Assembly (NCBI GenBank): GCA_036375995.1
Contig: DASVBE010000010.1
Coordinates: 1-7,425, forward strand
Length of the DNA stretch: 7,425 bases
Direction: 5' to 3'
Source of the DNA: DASVBE01 sp036375995
GTDB taxonomy: Bacteria > Actinomycetota > Actinomycetes > Streptosporangiales > Streptosporangiaceae
Below are positions 1 to 6,574 of this stretch, one piece after another; within the stretch, counting starts at the first letter, position 1; every line of letters starts with the position of its first letter. A program made the position numbers and the translations under genes. The notes under the pieces are model-generated. The model did not search any database and had not been told where the DNA came from. It saw only the letters and a program-made list of their open reading frames with translations.

Positions 1-1991
1 GTGCTGCCGCTCAGCCCGCCACCGGGTCCGCCGCCACCGCCAGGCCGGCCGAAATTGCCGCCGGCGCCCGGCCTGGTTCCTGTCCCGGTTCCGCCGCCGG
101 GGAAGGTCCCGGCTCCGGGTGCGTTGCTGCCGCCCGGTGCGTTGCTGCCGCCCGGTGCGTTGCTGCCGCCCGGCGTGGTGGTGCCGCCGGGAAGCTGCCC
201 AGTGCCGAAGCCGCCGGGAGGACGACCGCCGAATCCGCCGCCGGGGACGCCGCCGAAGAAGGCCGCCGTGGACGGTCCGGCGGACGGGATGGCCCCGGTG
301 TGCGCCGAGGTCACGGTGGCCAGCGTGTAGGCGGCCGGGCCGGCCAGCGCGCCGGTCAGGCCGAGTACCACCGTCCCGGCGGCCAGCGCCGTCCGCGCCC
401 GGGCCCGCCGGACCGCCGGCACCAGAGCCGGCCAGGCGGCGAACACCGCCGCCGCGAGCAGCCCGCAGACCAGGACCAGCACGTGCACCCACGGATGCCA
501 GGAGGGAGTGCGGTTGAGCAGCACGCCGGACCACAGCGCAGTGGCGGCCAGCATGACCGACAGCAGGATCCGGCCGGCCCACTGGTCCCGGCGCCGCCAG
601 CCCTCGACCGCGCCGATGCCCACCAGCGCGCCGATCGCGGGAGCCAGGGCCACCGTGTAGTACGGGTGGATGATCCCGGCCATATAGCTGAACACGCCCC
701 CCGTGACCAGGAGCGACCCGCCCCAGATCAAGGCGGCCGCCCGCAGCCTGCCGGCCTCACCAGGCCCGCCGGGCGCACCGAACCTGCCGGCACCGCCAGC
801 TCCGCCAGCCGCGCCGACCGCACCAGCCGCGCCGACCGCACCGGCCGCCGCGACCTGGCCAGCCTCGCCGGCCCCGCCGGCCCGGGCCCCGCTGGCCCTG
901 GCGGCGCCCCACGACAGCCACACGATCCCGGCCAGCGCGATCAGCGCGGCCGGCAGCAGCCAGGCGATCTGGCCGCCCATCTCGGCGGAGAACAGCCGGG
1001 TCAGGCCAGAAACGCCGCCGAATGGTGAACCGCCCCGGCCGCCGAAGCCGACCGACCCGGTCTCGTTGCCGTTCAGCCGCCCGAGCCCGTTGTAGCCCAG
1101 GGTGAGCTGCAGGATGCTGTTGGTCGTCGAGCCGCCCACATAGGGCCGGTCCGCGGCCGGGATGAGCATCACCGCGGCCACCCACCAGCCGGCCGCGGCC
1201 ACCACCGCGGCCCCGGCGGCCAGCAGCTGCAGGATCCGCCGACCGGGCCGCGGCGGCCCGGCCACCAGGTAGGCCAGCGCGTACGGCGGCAGGACCAGGA
1301 ACGCCTGCAGCATCTTGGCCAGGAAGCCGAAACCGATCAGGGCGCCGGCCAGAACCAGCCACCGGGTCCGGCCGGACTCGATGGCCCGCGTCACCCCGTA
1401 CGCCGCCGCGGTCAGCAGCAGGACCAGCAGCGCGTCCGGGTTGTTGAACCGGAACATCAGCGCGGCGACCGGGGTCAGCGCCAGCACCGCGCCGGCCAGC
1501 AGCCCGGCGGCCGGGCCGAACCAGCGTTTCACCGTGGCGTACAGCACGCCCACGCAGGCCACGCCGGCCAGCGCCTGGGGCACCAGCACGCTCCAGTAGT
1601 TCAGCCCGAAGACCCGGGCGGACAGCTCCATGACCCACAGCGACGCCGGGGTCTTGTCCACGGTGATGAAGCTGCCCCCGTCGAACGAGCCGAAGAAGAA
1701 CGCCTTCCAGCTGGTCGCGCCGGCCTGCACGGCGGCCGAGTAGAAGTCGTTGGCCCAGCCGTTGCGGCTCAGCCCGGCCAGGTACAGCACGCCTGTCAGC
1801 AGAAGCAGCCCGAGGACGGCCGGCCTAGCCCAGGCGGGGTCCGCGCCACGGCCCCGTACCCAATCCTGAATACGCCCACCCGAACCGCGGGCCGCCGTGC
1901 GGTCGGTGTCCGGCTGGCCGGGGAGGCCGGGAAGGCCGGGCCGCAGCCGGGCCGGCGCGGGGCGGGCGGCACCCGCCGCCGGCGCGGTCAC
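1..1991 (-). CDS. GT39-family membrane glycosyltransferase (YkcB/ArnT-like), 3' part outside the window
   Basis: A polytopic GT-C glycosyltransferase that probably moves a sugar from a polyprenyl-phosphate donor to an acceptor outside the membrane. 663 residues are visible; the frame is open through the left edge, so the C-terminus is missing. A Pro/Arg-rich cytoplasmic tail (about 1-55) precedes the first membrane helix (about 57-74). Family hallmarks follow: NDFYSAAVQAG, then SFDGGSFITVDKTP (residues 102-115; D104 and D112 are candidate catalytic acids in the first outer loop) and HPYYTVALAP (442-451). Low-complexity stretches are a Gly/Ala loop near 370-400 with a repeated GAVGAA, and a Gly/Pro linker from about 565 with three PGGSNA repeats; in relatives such a linker leads to an extracytoplasmic C-terminal domain. 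The GTG start at 1991 is chosen because it overlaps the upstream gene's TGA as GTGA, indicating translational coupling. The acceptor and sugar are unknown. Confidence 0.88.
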   Translation of the reverse strand, partial: MTAPAAGAARPAPARLRPGLPGLPGQPDTDRTAARGSGGRIQDWVRGRGADPAWARPAVLGLLLLTGVLYLAGLSRNGWANDFYSAAVQAGATSWKAFFFGSFDGGSFITVDKTPASLWVMELSARVFGLNYWSVLVPQALAGVACVGVLYATVKRWFGPAAGLLAGAVLALTPVAALMFRFNNPDALLVLLLTAAAYGVTRAIESGRTRWLVLAGALIGFGFLAKMLQAFLVLPPYALAYLVAGPPRPGRRILQLLAAGAAVVAAAGWWVAAVMLIPAADRPYVGGSTTNSILQLTLGYNGLGRLNGNETGSVGFGGRGGSPFGGVSGLTRLFSAEMGGQIAWLLPAALIALAGIVWLSWGAARASGARAGGAGEAGQVAAAGAVGAAGAVGAAGGAGGAGRFGAPGGPGEAGRLRAAALIWGGSLLVTGGVFSYMAGIIHPYYTVALAPAIGALVGIGAVEGWRRRDQWAGRILLSVMLAATALWSGVLLNRTPSWHPWVHVLVLVCGLLAAAVFAAWPALVPAVRRARARTALAAGTVVLGLTGALAGPAAYTLATVTSAHTGAIPSAGPSTAAFFGGVPGGGFGGRPPGGFGTGQLPGGTTTPGGSNAPGGSNAPGGSNAPGAGTFPGGGTGTGTRPGAGGNFGRPGGGGGPGGGLSGS
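120..173. repeat. 18-bp tandem repeat x3 inside the GT39 linker
   Basis: Three exact head-to-tail copies (120-137, 138-155, 156-173) of TGCGTTGCTGCCGCCCGG. On the minus strand they encode PGGSNA three times in the Gly/Pro-rich linker. The period is a multiple of three, so gain or loss of copies would only change linker length. Confidence 0.95.
811..846. repeat. 18-bp tandem repeat x2 in a GT39 loop
   Basis: Two adjacent 18-bp units (811-828 and 829-846) that differ at one base and encode GAVGAA twice. They sit in a Gly/Ala-rich insert between predicted membrane helices of the GT39 protein, residues about 382-394. Confidence 0.85.
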
Positions 1992-3247
1992 GGCCGGCCT
2001 CCCGCCGGGTGGCCGGCCGAGCGGCCCGGCCGGCCCCCGGCCGGCTCGCTCCCGGCCCCGCTGCGGAACACCCAGCCGCGGTACAGCGCGAACCGCAGCA
2101 CCGTGGCCACCAGGCTGGCCGTGATCAGCACAGCCATCTCCAGGGCCCGGCCGGGCTGGGGGACCGCAGCGTGCAGCCCGGCCAGCGCCGCGGCGGTCAG
2201 CGCCAGGCCGGCGCCGAATGCGGCCAGCCCGCGGGCCTGGTGCCGGACCGCCCCGGCCCGGCCGCGGACGCCGAACGTGAGGCGCCGGTTCGCGGCGGTG
2301 CTGGCCACCGCGGTGACCAGCAGGCTGACCGCGTTGGCCAGCTGGGCCGGCGCGACCGTGCGCAGCAGCAGGTACAGCGCGACGTACCCGGCCGTGCTGG
2401 CGGCGCCCACCACGACGAAGCGGGCCAGCTGCCGACGGCGGGCCGCGGTGCCCGGCTCACGGCCCAGCTGCGGCACCGTGATCCGGCCGAGGCCCAGCCC
2501 GGCGCCGAGCCGGGCGATGCCGCGCAGGTCGGCGACGACGGTGGGCAGCAGCCGCACCCGGGAGTCAAGATCGTCGGTCCAGTCCACCGGCACCTCGTGG
2601 ATGCGCAGCCCGGCCCGCTGGGCGAGGATCAGCAGCTCGGTGTCGAAGAACCAGCCCGGGTCGGTGGCCAGCGGCAGCAGCGCCCCGGCCCGGGCCCGGC
2701 TGATCGCCTTGAAGCCGCACTGGGCGTCGGAGAACCTCGCCCCGAGCGCGGCGTGCAGCAGCAGGTTGTAGCCGCGGGACAGGATCTCCCGGCGCGGGCC
2801 GCGGATCACCCGGGCGCCACGGCCCAGCCGGGTCCCGATGGCCACGTCGCTGTGCCCGGACAGCAGCGGCGCGACCAGCGGGAGCAGGGCGTTGAGGTCG
2901 GTCGACAAGTCGACATCCAGGTAGGCCAGGACGTCGGCGTCGCTGCCGGACCAGACGGCCCGCAGCGCGCGGCCGCGGCCGGGCTCGGCCAGCCGGGTGG
3001 CATGGACCCGGGGGAGGGCACCGGCCAGCGCGCAGGCCGTGGCCCACGTGCCGTCGGTGCTGCCGTTGTCAGCGATGGTGATGCGGGCGGTGAAGGGGAA
3101 CCCGGCGTCCAGGAAGGCGTCCAGTCTGCGCACGCTCGGGCCGAGATCTCGTTCCTCGTTCAGGACGGGGACGACGATCTCGACCTGCGCCGCTGCCCGG
3201 CCGCTGACCTGCAGCGGGTGGCCCTGCTCGAGCAGTTGACGTGTCAT
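1988..3247 (-). CDS. Bifunctional GT2 glycosyltransferase / GtrA-domain membrane protein (YkcC/DPM1-like)
   Basis: A 419-residue protein that probably makes a polyprenyl-phosphate sugar from a nucleotide sugar at the inner face of the membrane. The GT2 domain covers about 22-245: VPVLNEE (27-32 region), DNGSTDGTW (60-68), the metal-binding DVD in YLDVDLSTD (111-113), QCGFKA (176-181) and EVPVDWTDD near 218-226. This layout matches dolichyl-phosphate glucose/mannose synthases. A GtrA domain follows (about 272-396) with four hydrophobic segments, FVVVGAASTAGYVALYLLL first and LRFALYRGWVF last; GtrA proteins are thought to help flip or hold the lipid-linked sugar. A Gly/Pro/Arg tail ends the protein. 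Its TGA overlaps the GT39 start (GTGA), so donor synthesis and sugar transfer are probably coupled. The only in-frame ATG is at 3247, but it lacks a good Shine-Dalgarno; an in-frame CTG at 3268 lies 9 nt after GGAGGAG and could be the true start. Confidence 0.9.
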   Translation of the reverse strand: MTRQLLEQGHPLQVSGRAAAQVEIVVPVLNEERDLGPSVRRLDAFLDAGFPFTARITIADNGSTDGTWATACALAGALPRVHATRLAEPGRGRALRAVWSGSDADVLAYLDVDLSTDLNALLPLVAPLLSGHSDVAIGTRLGRGARVIRGPRREILSRGYNLLLHAALGARFSDAQCGFKAISRARAGALLPLATDPGWFFDTELLILAQRAGLRIHEVPVDWTDDLDSRVRLLPTVVADLRGIARLGAGLGLGRITVPQLGREPGTAARRRQLARFVVVGAASTAGYVALYLLLRTVAPAQLANAVSLLVTAVASTAANRRLTFGVRGRAGAVRHQARGLAAFGAGLALTAAALAGLHAAVPQPGRALEMAVLITASLVATVLRFALYRGWVFRSGAGSEPAGGRPGRSAGHPAGGRP

Positions 3248-3277
3248 GCCGACACGCTCGGCGATCAGCCTGCGGCG

Positions 3278-3284
3278 CTCCTCC
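3278..3284 (-). promoter_or_regulatory. Shine-Dalgarno-like GGAGGAG upstream of the GT2-GtrA gene
   Basis: GGAGGAG on the minus strand is the strongest ribosome-binding match before this gene. It lies 30 nt before the ATG at 3247, which is too far, but 9 nt before an in-frame CTG at 3268. Either translation begins at CTG (adding seven residues, LIAERVG) or the match is by chance. No ATG, GTG or TTG lies between this site and the ATG at 3247. Confidence 0.35.
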
Positions 3285-3310
3285 GGCTGGCTTCTGCGCT
3301 GTCTCTGTCC

Positions 3311-3403
3311 CGGCGGGCGAGTTCAGGGCCGGCGGGCGGGTTCAGGGCCGGCGGGCGGGTTCAGGGCCGGCGGGCGGGTTCAGCCGGCGGCGGGCGGGTT
3401 CAG
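3311..3403. repeat. 19-bp tandem repeat, about five units, at the DUF3040-like gene's stop codon
   Basis: GTTCAG recurs at 3321, 3340, 3359, 3378 and 3398; the first four are spaced 19 bp and the last 20 bp. The core unit is GTTCAGGGCCGGCGGGCGG and the last copies are degenerate. Read on the minus strand every unit contains TGA, and the period of 19 places these TGAs in all three frames. The TGA at 3400-3402 ends the DUF3040-like gene, and the one at 3323-3325 closes the GT2-GtrA frame upstream. The array fills most of the 152-nt gap before the GT2-GtrA gene. Confidence 0.93.
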
Positions 3404-3852
3404 CCAGCGGGCCGCCCCTTAGTGTCCGCCGGCGATGGCGCCGCGTCGCCGGTCCGGCAGGACGCGCCCGCCACGCCCGGCGCCCCGTGCAGCGCCACCG
3501 CCCGGGTGCAGCGCATGCTGCTGCCCACGGTGAACGCGACGACCGTGATCAGAATGGCCAGCAGCAGGGCCGGCAGAGCCATGATCCTGGCCTGACGGCC
3601 GGTCAGGACCGTCCGGCCGCGGAGCCGCAGGCCGCTCGCACCGGGGCTGGCCGCGACCGGGCCGCCGGCCCCCGCACTGCCGCGCGCACCCGCGGGCCGG
3701 GGCGGCAGCCGCACCGCGTCCTCGTCCGGGATCAGATCCCGGATGGTCAGCTTGCTGAAGACCCGGTACATGCCGGTGAGGTGCGGCGCCTCGGAGGCCA
3801 GCTCAGCACTGATCCGGTCGAGGATGTCGCGGTCATCGGCGGGCAGGGTCAT
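3400..3852 (-). CDS. DUF3040-like small membrane protein
   Basis: A 150-residue protein of unknown function. The N-terminus (1-45) begins MTLPADDRDILDRISAELA and continues with MYRVFSKLT, matching the pattern of actinobacterial DUF3040 proteins (short acidic start, amphipathic helix, then L..V...L). A flexible Pro/Ala/Gly linker (about 49-80) leads to one strong membrane helix at 91-111 (MALPALLLAILITVVAFTVG). Usual DUF3040 proteins have two helices close together; here there is one, followed by about 38 residues with two cysteines (C115, C132), which would face outside if the N-terminus is cytoplasmic. The ATG at 3852 has a weak GGAAG about 10 nt upstream. It precedes the GT2-GtrA gene on the same strand, separated by the 19-bp repeat array, and may share a transcript. 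The family call rests on N-terminal resemblance only. Confidence 0.72.
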   Translation of the reverse strand: MTLPADDRDILDRISAELASEAPHLTGMYRVFSKLTIRDLIPDEDAVRLPPRPAGARGSAGAGGPVAASPGASGLRLRGRTVLTGRQARIMALPALLLAILITVVAFTVGSSMRCTRAVALHGAPGVAGASCRTGDAAPSPADTKGRPAG

Positions 3853-3914
3853 CGCAGTACTGCTTCCGGTCTGGCGGCCTGAATGCCACCGGCGGAAGGC
3901 CCGCGCGGTGGCCC

Positions 3915-3943
3915 CTAGTGGCTACCCGCGTGCCGCAAGTCAA
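3915..3943 (-). promoter_or_regulatory. Possible weak promoter for the DUF3040-like gene
   Basis: On the minus strand TTGACT (3938-3943) is a good -35 match. With a 17-nt spacer the -10 position reads CACTAG (3915-3920), a poor match to TATAAT. It would give a leader of about 55 nt before the ATG at 3852. Part of the -35 falls in the first copy of the 22-bp repeat. Only the -35 is convincing. Confidence 0.28.
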
Positions 3944-3983
3944 ACATCGGATCAGGCCGGCTCAAACATCGGATCAGGCCGGC
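3940..3983. repeat. 22-bp tandem duplication spanning the merR-family gene's stop codon
   Basis: Two exact adjacent copies (3940-3961 and 3962-3983), each beginning TCAAACATCGGATCAGG. The right-hand copy contains the TGA (3974-3976) that ends the MerR-family gene; the left-hand copy is the same stop region repeated downstream. Each unit carries two minus-strand TGAs, so two reading frames are closed. At 22 bp without mismatch, a recent duplication is likely. Confidence 0.95.
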
Positions 3984-4468
3984 GGGGCACCACCCGCCGC
4001 GAGCAGGCCCTGGGCCTTGCCGATCCGGGTGTCCAGGTCGGCCAGGAACCCGGTCAGCGCGTCCCGCTTGGCCTGCACGGTGTCCCGCAGGTCCTGCTGC
4101 AGGGCCAGGCACTCGCGCAGCAGCGCCCGCCGCTCCGCATCGCTGGTGCGCTCGTCCCGGTAGGTCAGCCGGATCTCGGCCAGCCGGTCCTCGTTGCGCA
4201 GCACCAGCGCGATCTCCTCGAGGTTCAGGCCGAGCAGGGCCTGCAGCTCACGGATCCGCGCCACCCGGGTCAGGTCGCCTTCTGAGTACCGCCGCATGCC
4301 GCCGGGCGTGGTGCGGGCCGGGACCAGCAGGCCGATCTGCTGGTAGTAGCGCAGCGCCCGGGCGGACACCCCGGCCCGGGCGGCCGCCTCGCTGATGCCC
4401 AGCAGCCGCTCGCCGGCGGCCGGCCCTCGCGGGGCGGCCGGGGCGGCCACGGGTGAGCTGCTAGGCAC
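3974..4468 (-). CDS. MerR-family transcriptional regulator
   Basis: A one-component regulator with an N-terminal winged helix-turn-helix: GISEAAARAGVSARALRYYQ (about residues 24-43) followed by the wing TTPGGMRRYSEGDL. A long helix rich in Glu/Arg/Leu (about 75-150) would form the antiparallel coiled-coil dimer interface. It has a single cysteine (in RECLAL), so it lacks the Cys pairs of metal- and redox-sensing MerR proteins; an organic ligand is more likely. It lies directly after the DHA2 transporter and overlaps it by 8 nt if translation starts at GTG 4468, which is preferred because GGGGAA lies just upstream and the overlap suggests coupling. Other in-frame GTGs are at 4519 (adds 17 residues, no ribosome-binding site) and 4450. 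It probably controls the operon through the dyad at 6470-6483. The gene ends in a 22-bp duplication. Confidence 0.9.
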   Translation of the reverse strand: MPSSSPVAAPAAPRGPAAGERLLGISEAAARAGVSARALRYYQQIGLLVPARTTPGGMRRYSEGDLTRVARIRELQALLGLNLEEIALVLRNEDRLAEIRLTYRDERTSDAERRALLRECLALQQDLRDTVQAKRDALTGFLADLDTRIGKAQGLLAAGGAPPA

Positions 4469-6377
4469 CGGGTTCCCCGGCCGCCGCGCCTGGCCCGCCT
4501 GCGGACGGGCGGTCCGCACCCCCGCGGCCGTAATCCGTAAAGCTCAATGACCCGGTTCCGCGGCCGTTTCCCACGCTGGGCGCAGGCCGCCCGCCGCCCG
4601 GGGTGACCGGCTCCAGCCCGGCCAGCCCGCCGGCCTCGGCCGCGCCCTCGGCGAGCTCGTCCAGCACCGGCTCGGTCCGGTGGAAGTACTGGCGGCCACG
4701 GAGCGCGGAGAAAACGATGGCGACCGCGGTGGCCACGGCCGCGAACGTGAACGCCAGGTGCAGGCCGGCCGCGAAGGGCTGCTCGATCAGCTTGGGGAAG
4801 AACGACCGGCCGGTGATGTACGCGGCCTGGTGGGCGGGCAGCTGCTGGAGCGCGCCGGTCGGGCCGAGCAGCTCCTTGATCGGGTTGAAGCCGAGGAACG
4901 CGGAGAACAGGCTGCCGATCGGCGGCTGGCTGGCCACGGTGTGCGCGGCCTGCGGGGCCACCCCGGCCGCGGTCAGGCCCTTGTACAGGTGGCTGGGCAG
5001 CCGGGCGGCCAGGCCCAGCGTGACGATCGTGAAGAACAGGCCCATGGACAGCACCGAGGCCGAGTTCTGGAAGGTGTTCAGCATGCCCGCGCCCGCGCCG
5101 CGCTGGTCCGGCGGCAGGCTGTTCATCACCCCGGCCTGGTTGGGGGAGAAGAACAGTCCCATGCCGACCGCGAACATGAAGATGAGCAGCCCGAACAGCC
5201 AGTAGCTGAAGTTGATCGGCAGCAGCTGGAGCAGCAGGAACGAGGCGCCGGAGACCACCAGGCCGACGGTGGCGAACAGCCGGGCCCCCCACCGGTCCGA
5301 CGCGATCCCGGCGAGCGGCGCGACGATCAGGAACCCGAGCGTCAGCGGGATCATCGCGATGCCGGCCCATAGCGGGGTCTGGCTGAAGCTGTAACCGTGC
5401 TGCGGCAGCCAGATGCCCTGCAGCCAGATGATCAGCATGAACTGCATGCCGCCGCGGCCCAGCGCGCCAAGCAGGCCGGCGATGTTCCCGGCCGTGAACG
5501 CCCGGATCCTGAACAGGCCAAGCCGGAACATCGGCGCCTCGACCTTGGTCTCCACCCAGGCGAACAGCACCAGGATGGCGATCCCGCCGAAGATGGCGGC
5601 CAGCACCCTGGGATTCGTCCACCCGGTGGGGTGGCCGCCGTACGGCAGCAGCGAGTACACGATGCCGGTCAGCAGCGAGACCAGGCCGACCGCGAACAGG
5701 GTGTTGCCCAGCCAGTCGATCTTGGCGGGCCGCCGGACGCCGTTGTCCTTCAGCTTCAGGTACGCCCAGACCGTGCCGAACAGGCCGAACGGCACCGAGA
5801 CCAGGAATACCAGCCGCCAGTTGACGGGCGCCAGCACGCCGCCGAGCAGCAGGCCCAGGAACGACCCGCCGACCGCCGCGACGCCGTTGATGCCCATCGC
5901 CTTGCCGCGCTCGTTCTCCGGGAACGCGTCGGTCAGGATCGCGGTCGAGTTGGCGAACAGGAACGCCCCGCCGACGCCCTGGAAGATCCGCATGACGATG
6001 ATCCACATCGCCCCGGCCGTCCCGGTCAGCCAGGTCACCGACAGCAGGATCGAGAACAGGGTGAACACCGCGAAGCCCAGGTTGTACATCCGGACCCGGC
6101 CGTAGATGTCGCCGACCCGGCCGAGGCTCACCACCAGCACCGCGGTGACCAGCAGGAAGCCGAGGAAGACCCAGAGGAAGTAGGAGGTGTTGGACGGCAC
6201 CAGCGGGTTGAGCTTGATGCCGCGGAACAGCGCCGGCAGCGAGATCAGCAGGATCGACTGGTTGATGGTCACCATCAGGATCCCGAGCGTCGTGTTCGAC
6301 AGCGCGATCCACTTGTAGTGCACGCCGCGGCCGTCCGCGGCGGGCACTGCCAGCTGGGTGCTCCCGGGCCCCGGCAT
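4461..6377 (-). CDS. MFS transporter, DHA2 (14-helix) drug/proton antiporter family
   Basis: A 638-residue inner-membrane transporter, probably exporting a toxic compound or metabolite in exchange for protons. Family marks: motif A GRVGDIYGRVRMY (86-98) between helices 2 and 3, RIFQGVGGAFLFANSTAIL with FPENERGKAMG (130-162), and the antiporter motif C region GVAAVGGSFLGLLLGGVL (165-182), which reads GGSFLGLLLGG rather than the canonical GPxxGG. Alternating hydrophobic segments continue to about 559, consistent with 14 helices, with a long outer loop before the last. Helix 1 reads MVTINQSILLISLPAL and lacks the acidic residue usual in DHA2 helix 1. A 79-residue Gly/Pro/Ala-rich tail (560-638) is long and disordered-looking. 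The ATG at 6377 has GGGAGA 7 nt upstream. The MerR regulator follows with an overlap. The substrate cannot be told from sequence. Confidence 0.92.
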   Translation of the reverse strand: MPGPGSTQLAVPAADGRGVHYKWIALSNTTLGILMVTINQSILLISLPALFRGIKLNPLVPSNTSYFLWVFLGFLLVTAVLVVSLGRVGDIYGRVRMYNLGFAVFTLFSILLSVTWLTGTAGAMWIIVMRIFQGVGGAFLFANSTAILTDAFPENERGKAMGINGVAAVGGSFLGLLLGGVLAPVNWRLVFLVSVPFGLFGTVWAYLKLKDNGVRRPAKIDWLGNTLFAVGLVSLLTGIVYSLLPYGGHPTGWTNPRVLAAIFGGIAILVLFAWVETKVEAPMFRLGLFRIRAFTAGNIAGLLGALGRGGMQFMLIIWLQGIWLPQHGYSFSQTPLWAGIAMIPLTLGFLIVAPLAGIASDRWGARLFATVGLVVSGASFLLLQLLPINFSYWLFGLLIFMFAVGMGLFFSPNQAGVMNSLPPDQRGAGAGMLNTFQNSASVLSMGLFFTIVTLGLAARLPSHLYKGLTAAGVAPQAAHTVASQPPIGSLFSAFLGFNPIKELLGPTGALQQLPAHQAAYITGRSFFPKLIEQPFAAGLHLAFTFAAVATAVAIVFSALRGRQYFHRTEPVLDELAEGAAEAGGLAGLEPVTPGGGRPAPSVGNGRGTGSLSFTDYGRGGADRPSAGGPGAAAGEPGA

Positions 6378-6384
6378 GGGCAGT

Positions 6385-6390
6385 TCTCCC
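6385..6390 (-). promoter_or_regulatory. Ribosome-binding site of the DHA2 transporter
   Basis: GGGAGA on the minus strand, 7 nt before the ATG at 6377. Sequence match and spacing support that start. Confidence 0.65.
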
Positions 6391-6455
6391 TGTCCTCGTG
6401 CCGCACGCGCACGCGGGAAGGCCCGGCCAGCGCGGCAAAGTAGTTAGGAAGGCTC

Positions 6456-6484
6456 AGCATATCGGACCTTGACGTAAACGTCAG
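6456..6484 (-). promoter_or_regulatory. Promoter of the transporter-merR operon
   Basis: On the minus strand CTGACG (-35, 6479-6484) is followed after 17 nt by TATGCT (-10, 6456-6461), a sigma70/HrdB-like layout. Transcription would start near 6449, leaving a leader of about 70 nt before the ATG at 6377. The -35 and the outer spacer overlap the TGACGT dyad, so a protein bound there would act directly on RNA polymerase. If the -35 is placed one or two bases further out, the spacer becomes 18-19 nt, as in MerR-activated promoters. Confidence 0.6.
6470..6483. promoter_or_regulatory. Inverted repeat, probable MerR-family operator
   Basis: TGACGTAAACGTCA is a perfect 6-bp inverted repeat around a 2-bp centre. 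ACGTnnACGT dyads placed in the promoter are known for several MerR-family regulators, and the only regulator in the window is the MerR protein encoded last in the operon. The binding is inferred from position and symmetry. Confidence 0.6.
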
Positions 6485-6559
6485 ACCCGGGCCCCGGTGG
6501 CGGGTAGCGGTGGTTTGCCGTGGGTCAGCGGGGTAACTGCGGGATTCACCCATAGCGAT

Positions 6560-6564
6560 GGAGG
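6560..6564 (+). promoter_or_regulatory. Ribosome-binding site of the 24-residue small protein
   Basis: GGAGG ends 10 nt before the ATG at 6575. It is the best Shine-Dalgarno match on the plus strand of this window and is the main evidence that the tiny reading frame is translated. Confidence 0.65.
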
Positions 6565-6574
6565 CTGACTTCAC

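Noticed and set aside
757..1638. Minus-strand 293-codon frame overlapping the GT39 gene
   Set aside because: It is Arg/Gly/Ala-rich with no motifs, while another frame over the same bases gives the full GT39 signature and stays open for the whole region.
3311..3403. CRISPR array
   Set aside because: The 19-bp units touch each other with no spacers, and no cas gene is present.
2009..3595. Plus-strand reading frame of 528 codons opposite the GT2-GtrA gene
   Set aside because: The translation is low-complexity Gly/Ala/Gln/Arg and runs across two genes on the other strand; no ribosome-binding site or family motif.
3915..4112. Minus-strand 65-codon frame over the merR 3' end
   Set aside because: It is Pro/Gly/Arg-rich, overlaps the MerR gene in another frame and has no ribosome-binding site.
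5397..6443. Long plus-strand reading frame of 348 codons opposite the transporter gene
   Set aside because: Its translation is rich in Gln/Arg/Asp/His without any domain, and the minus strand encodes a clear 14-helix transporter. It is an antisense shadow caused by high GC.
6469..6520. Plus-strand promoter for the small protein using TTGACG of the dyad
   Set aside because: No acceptable -10 hexamer lies 15-19 nt downstream; the nearest TA-containing site is about 30 nt away.
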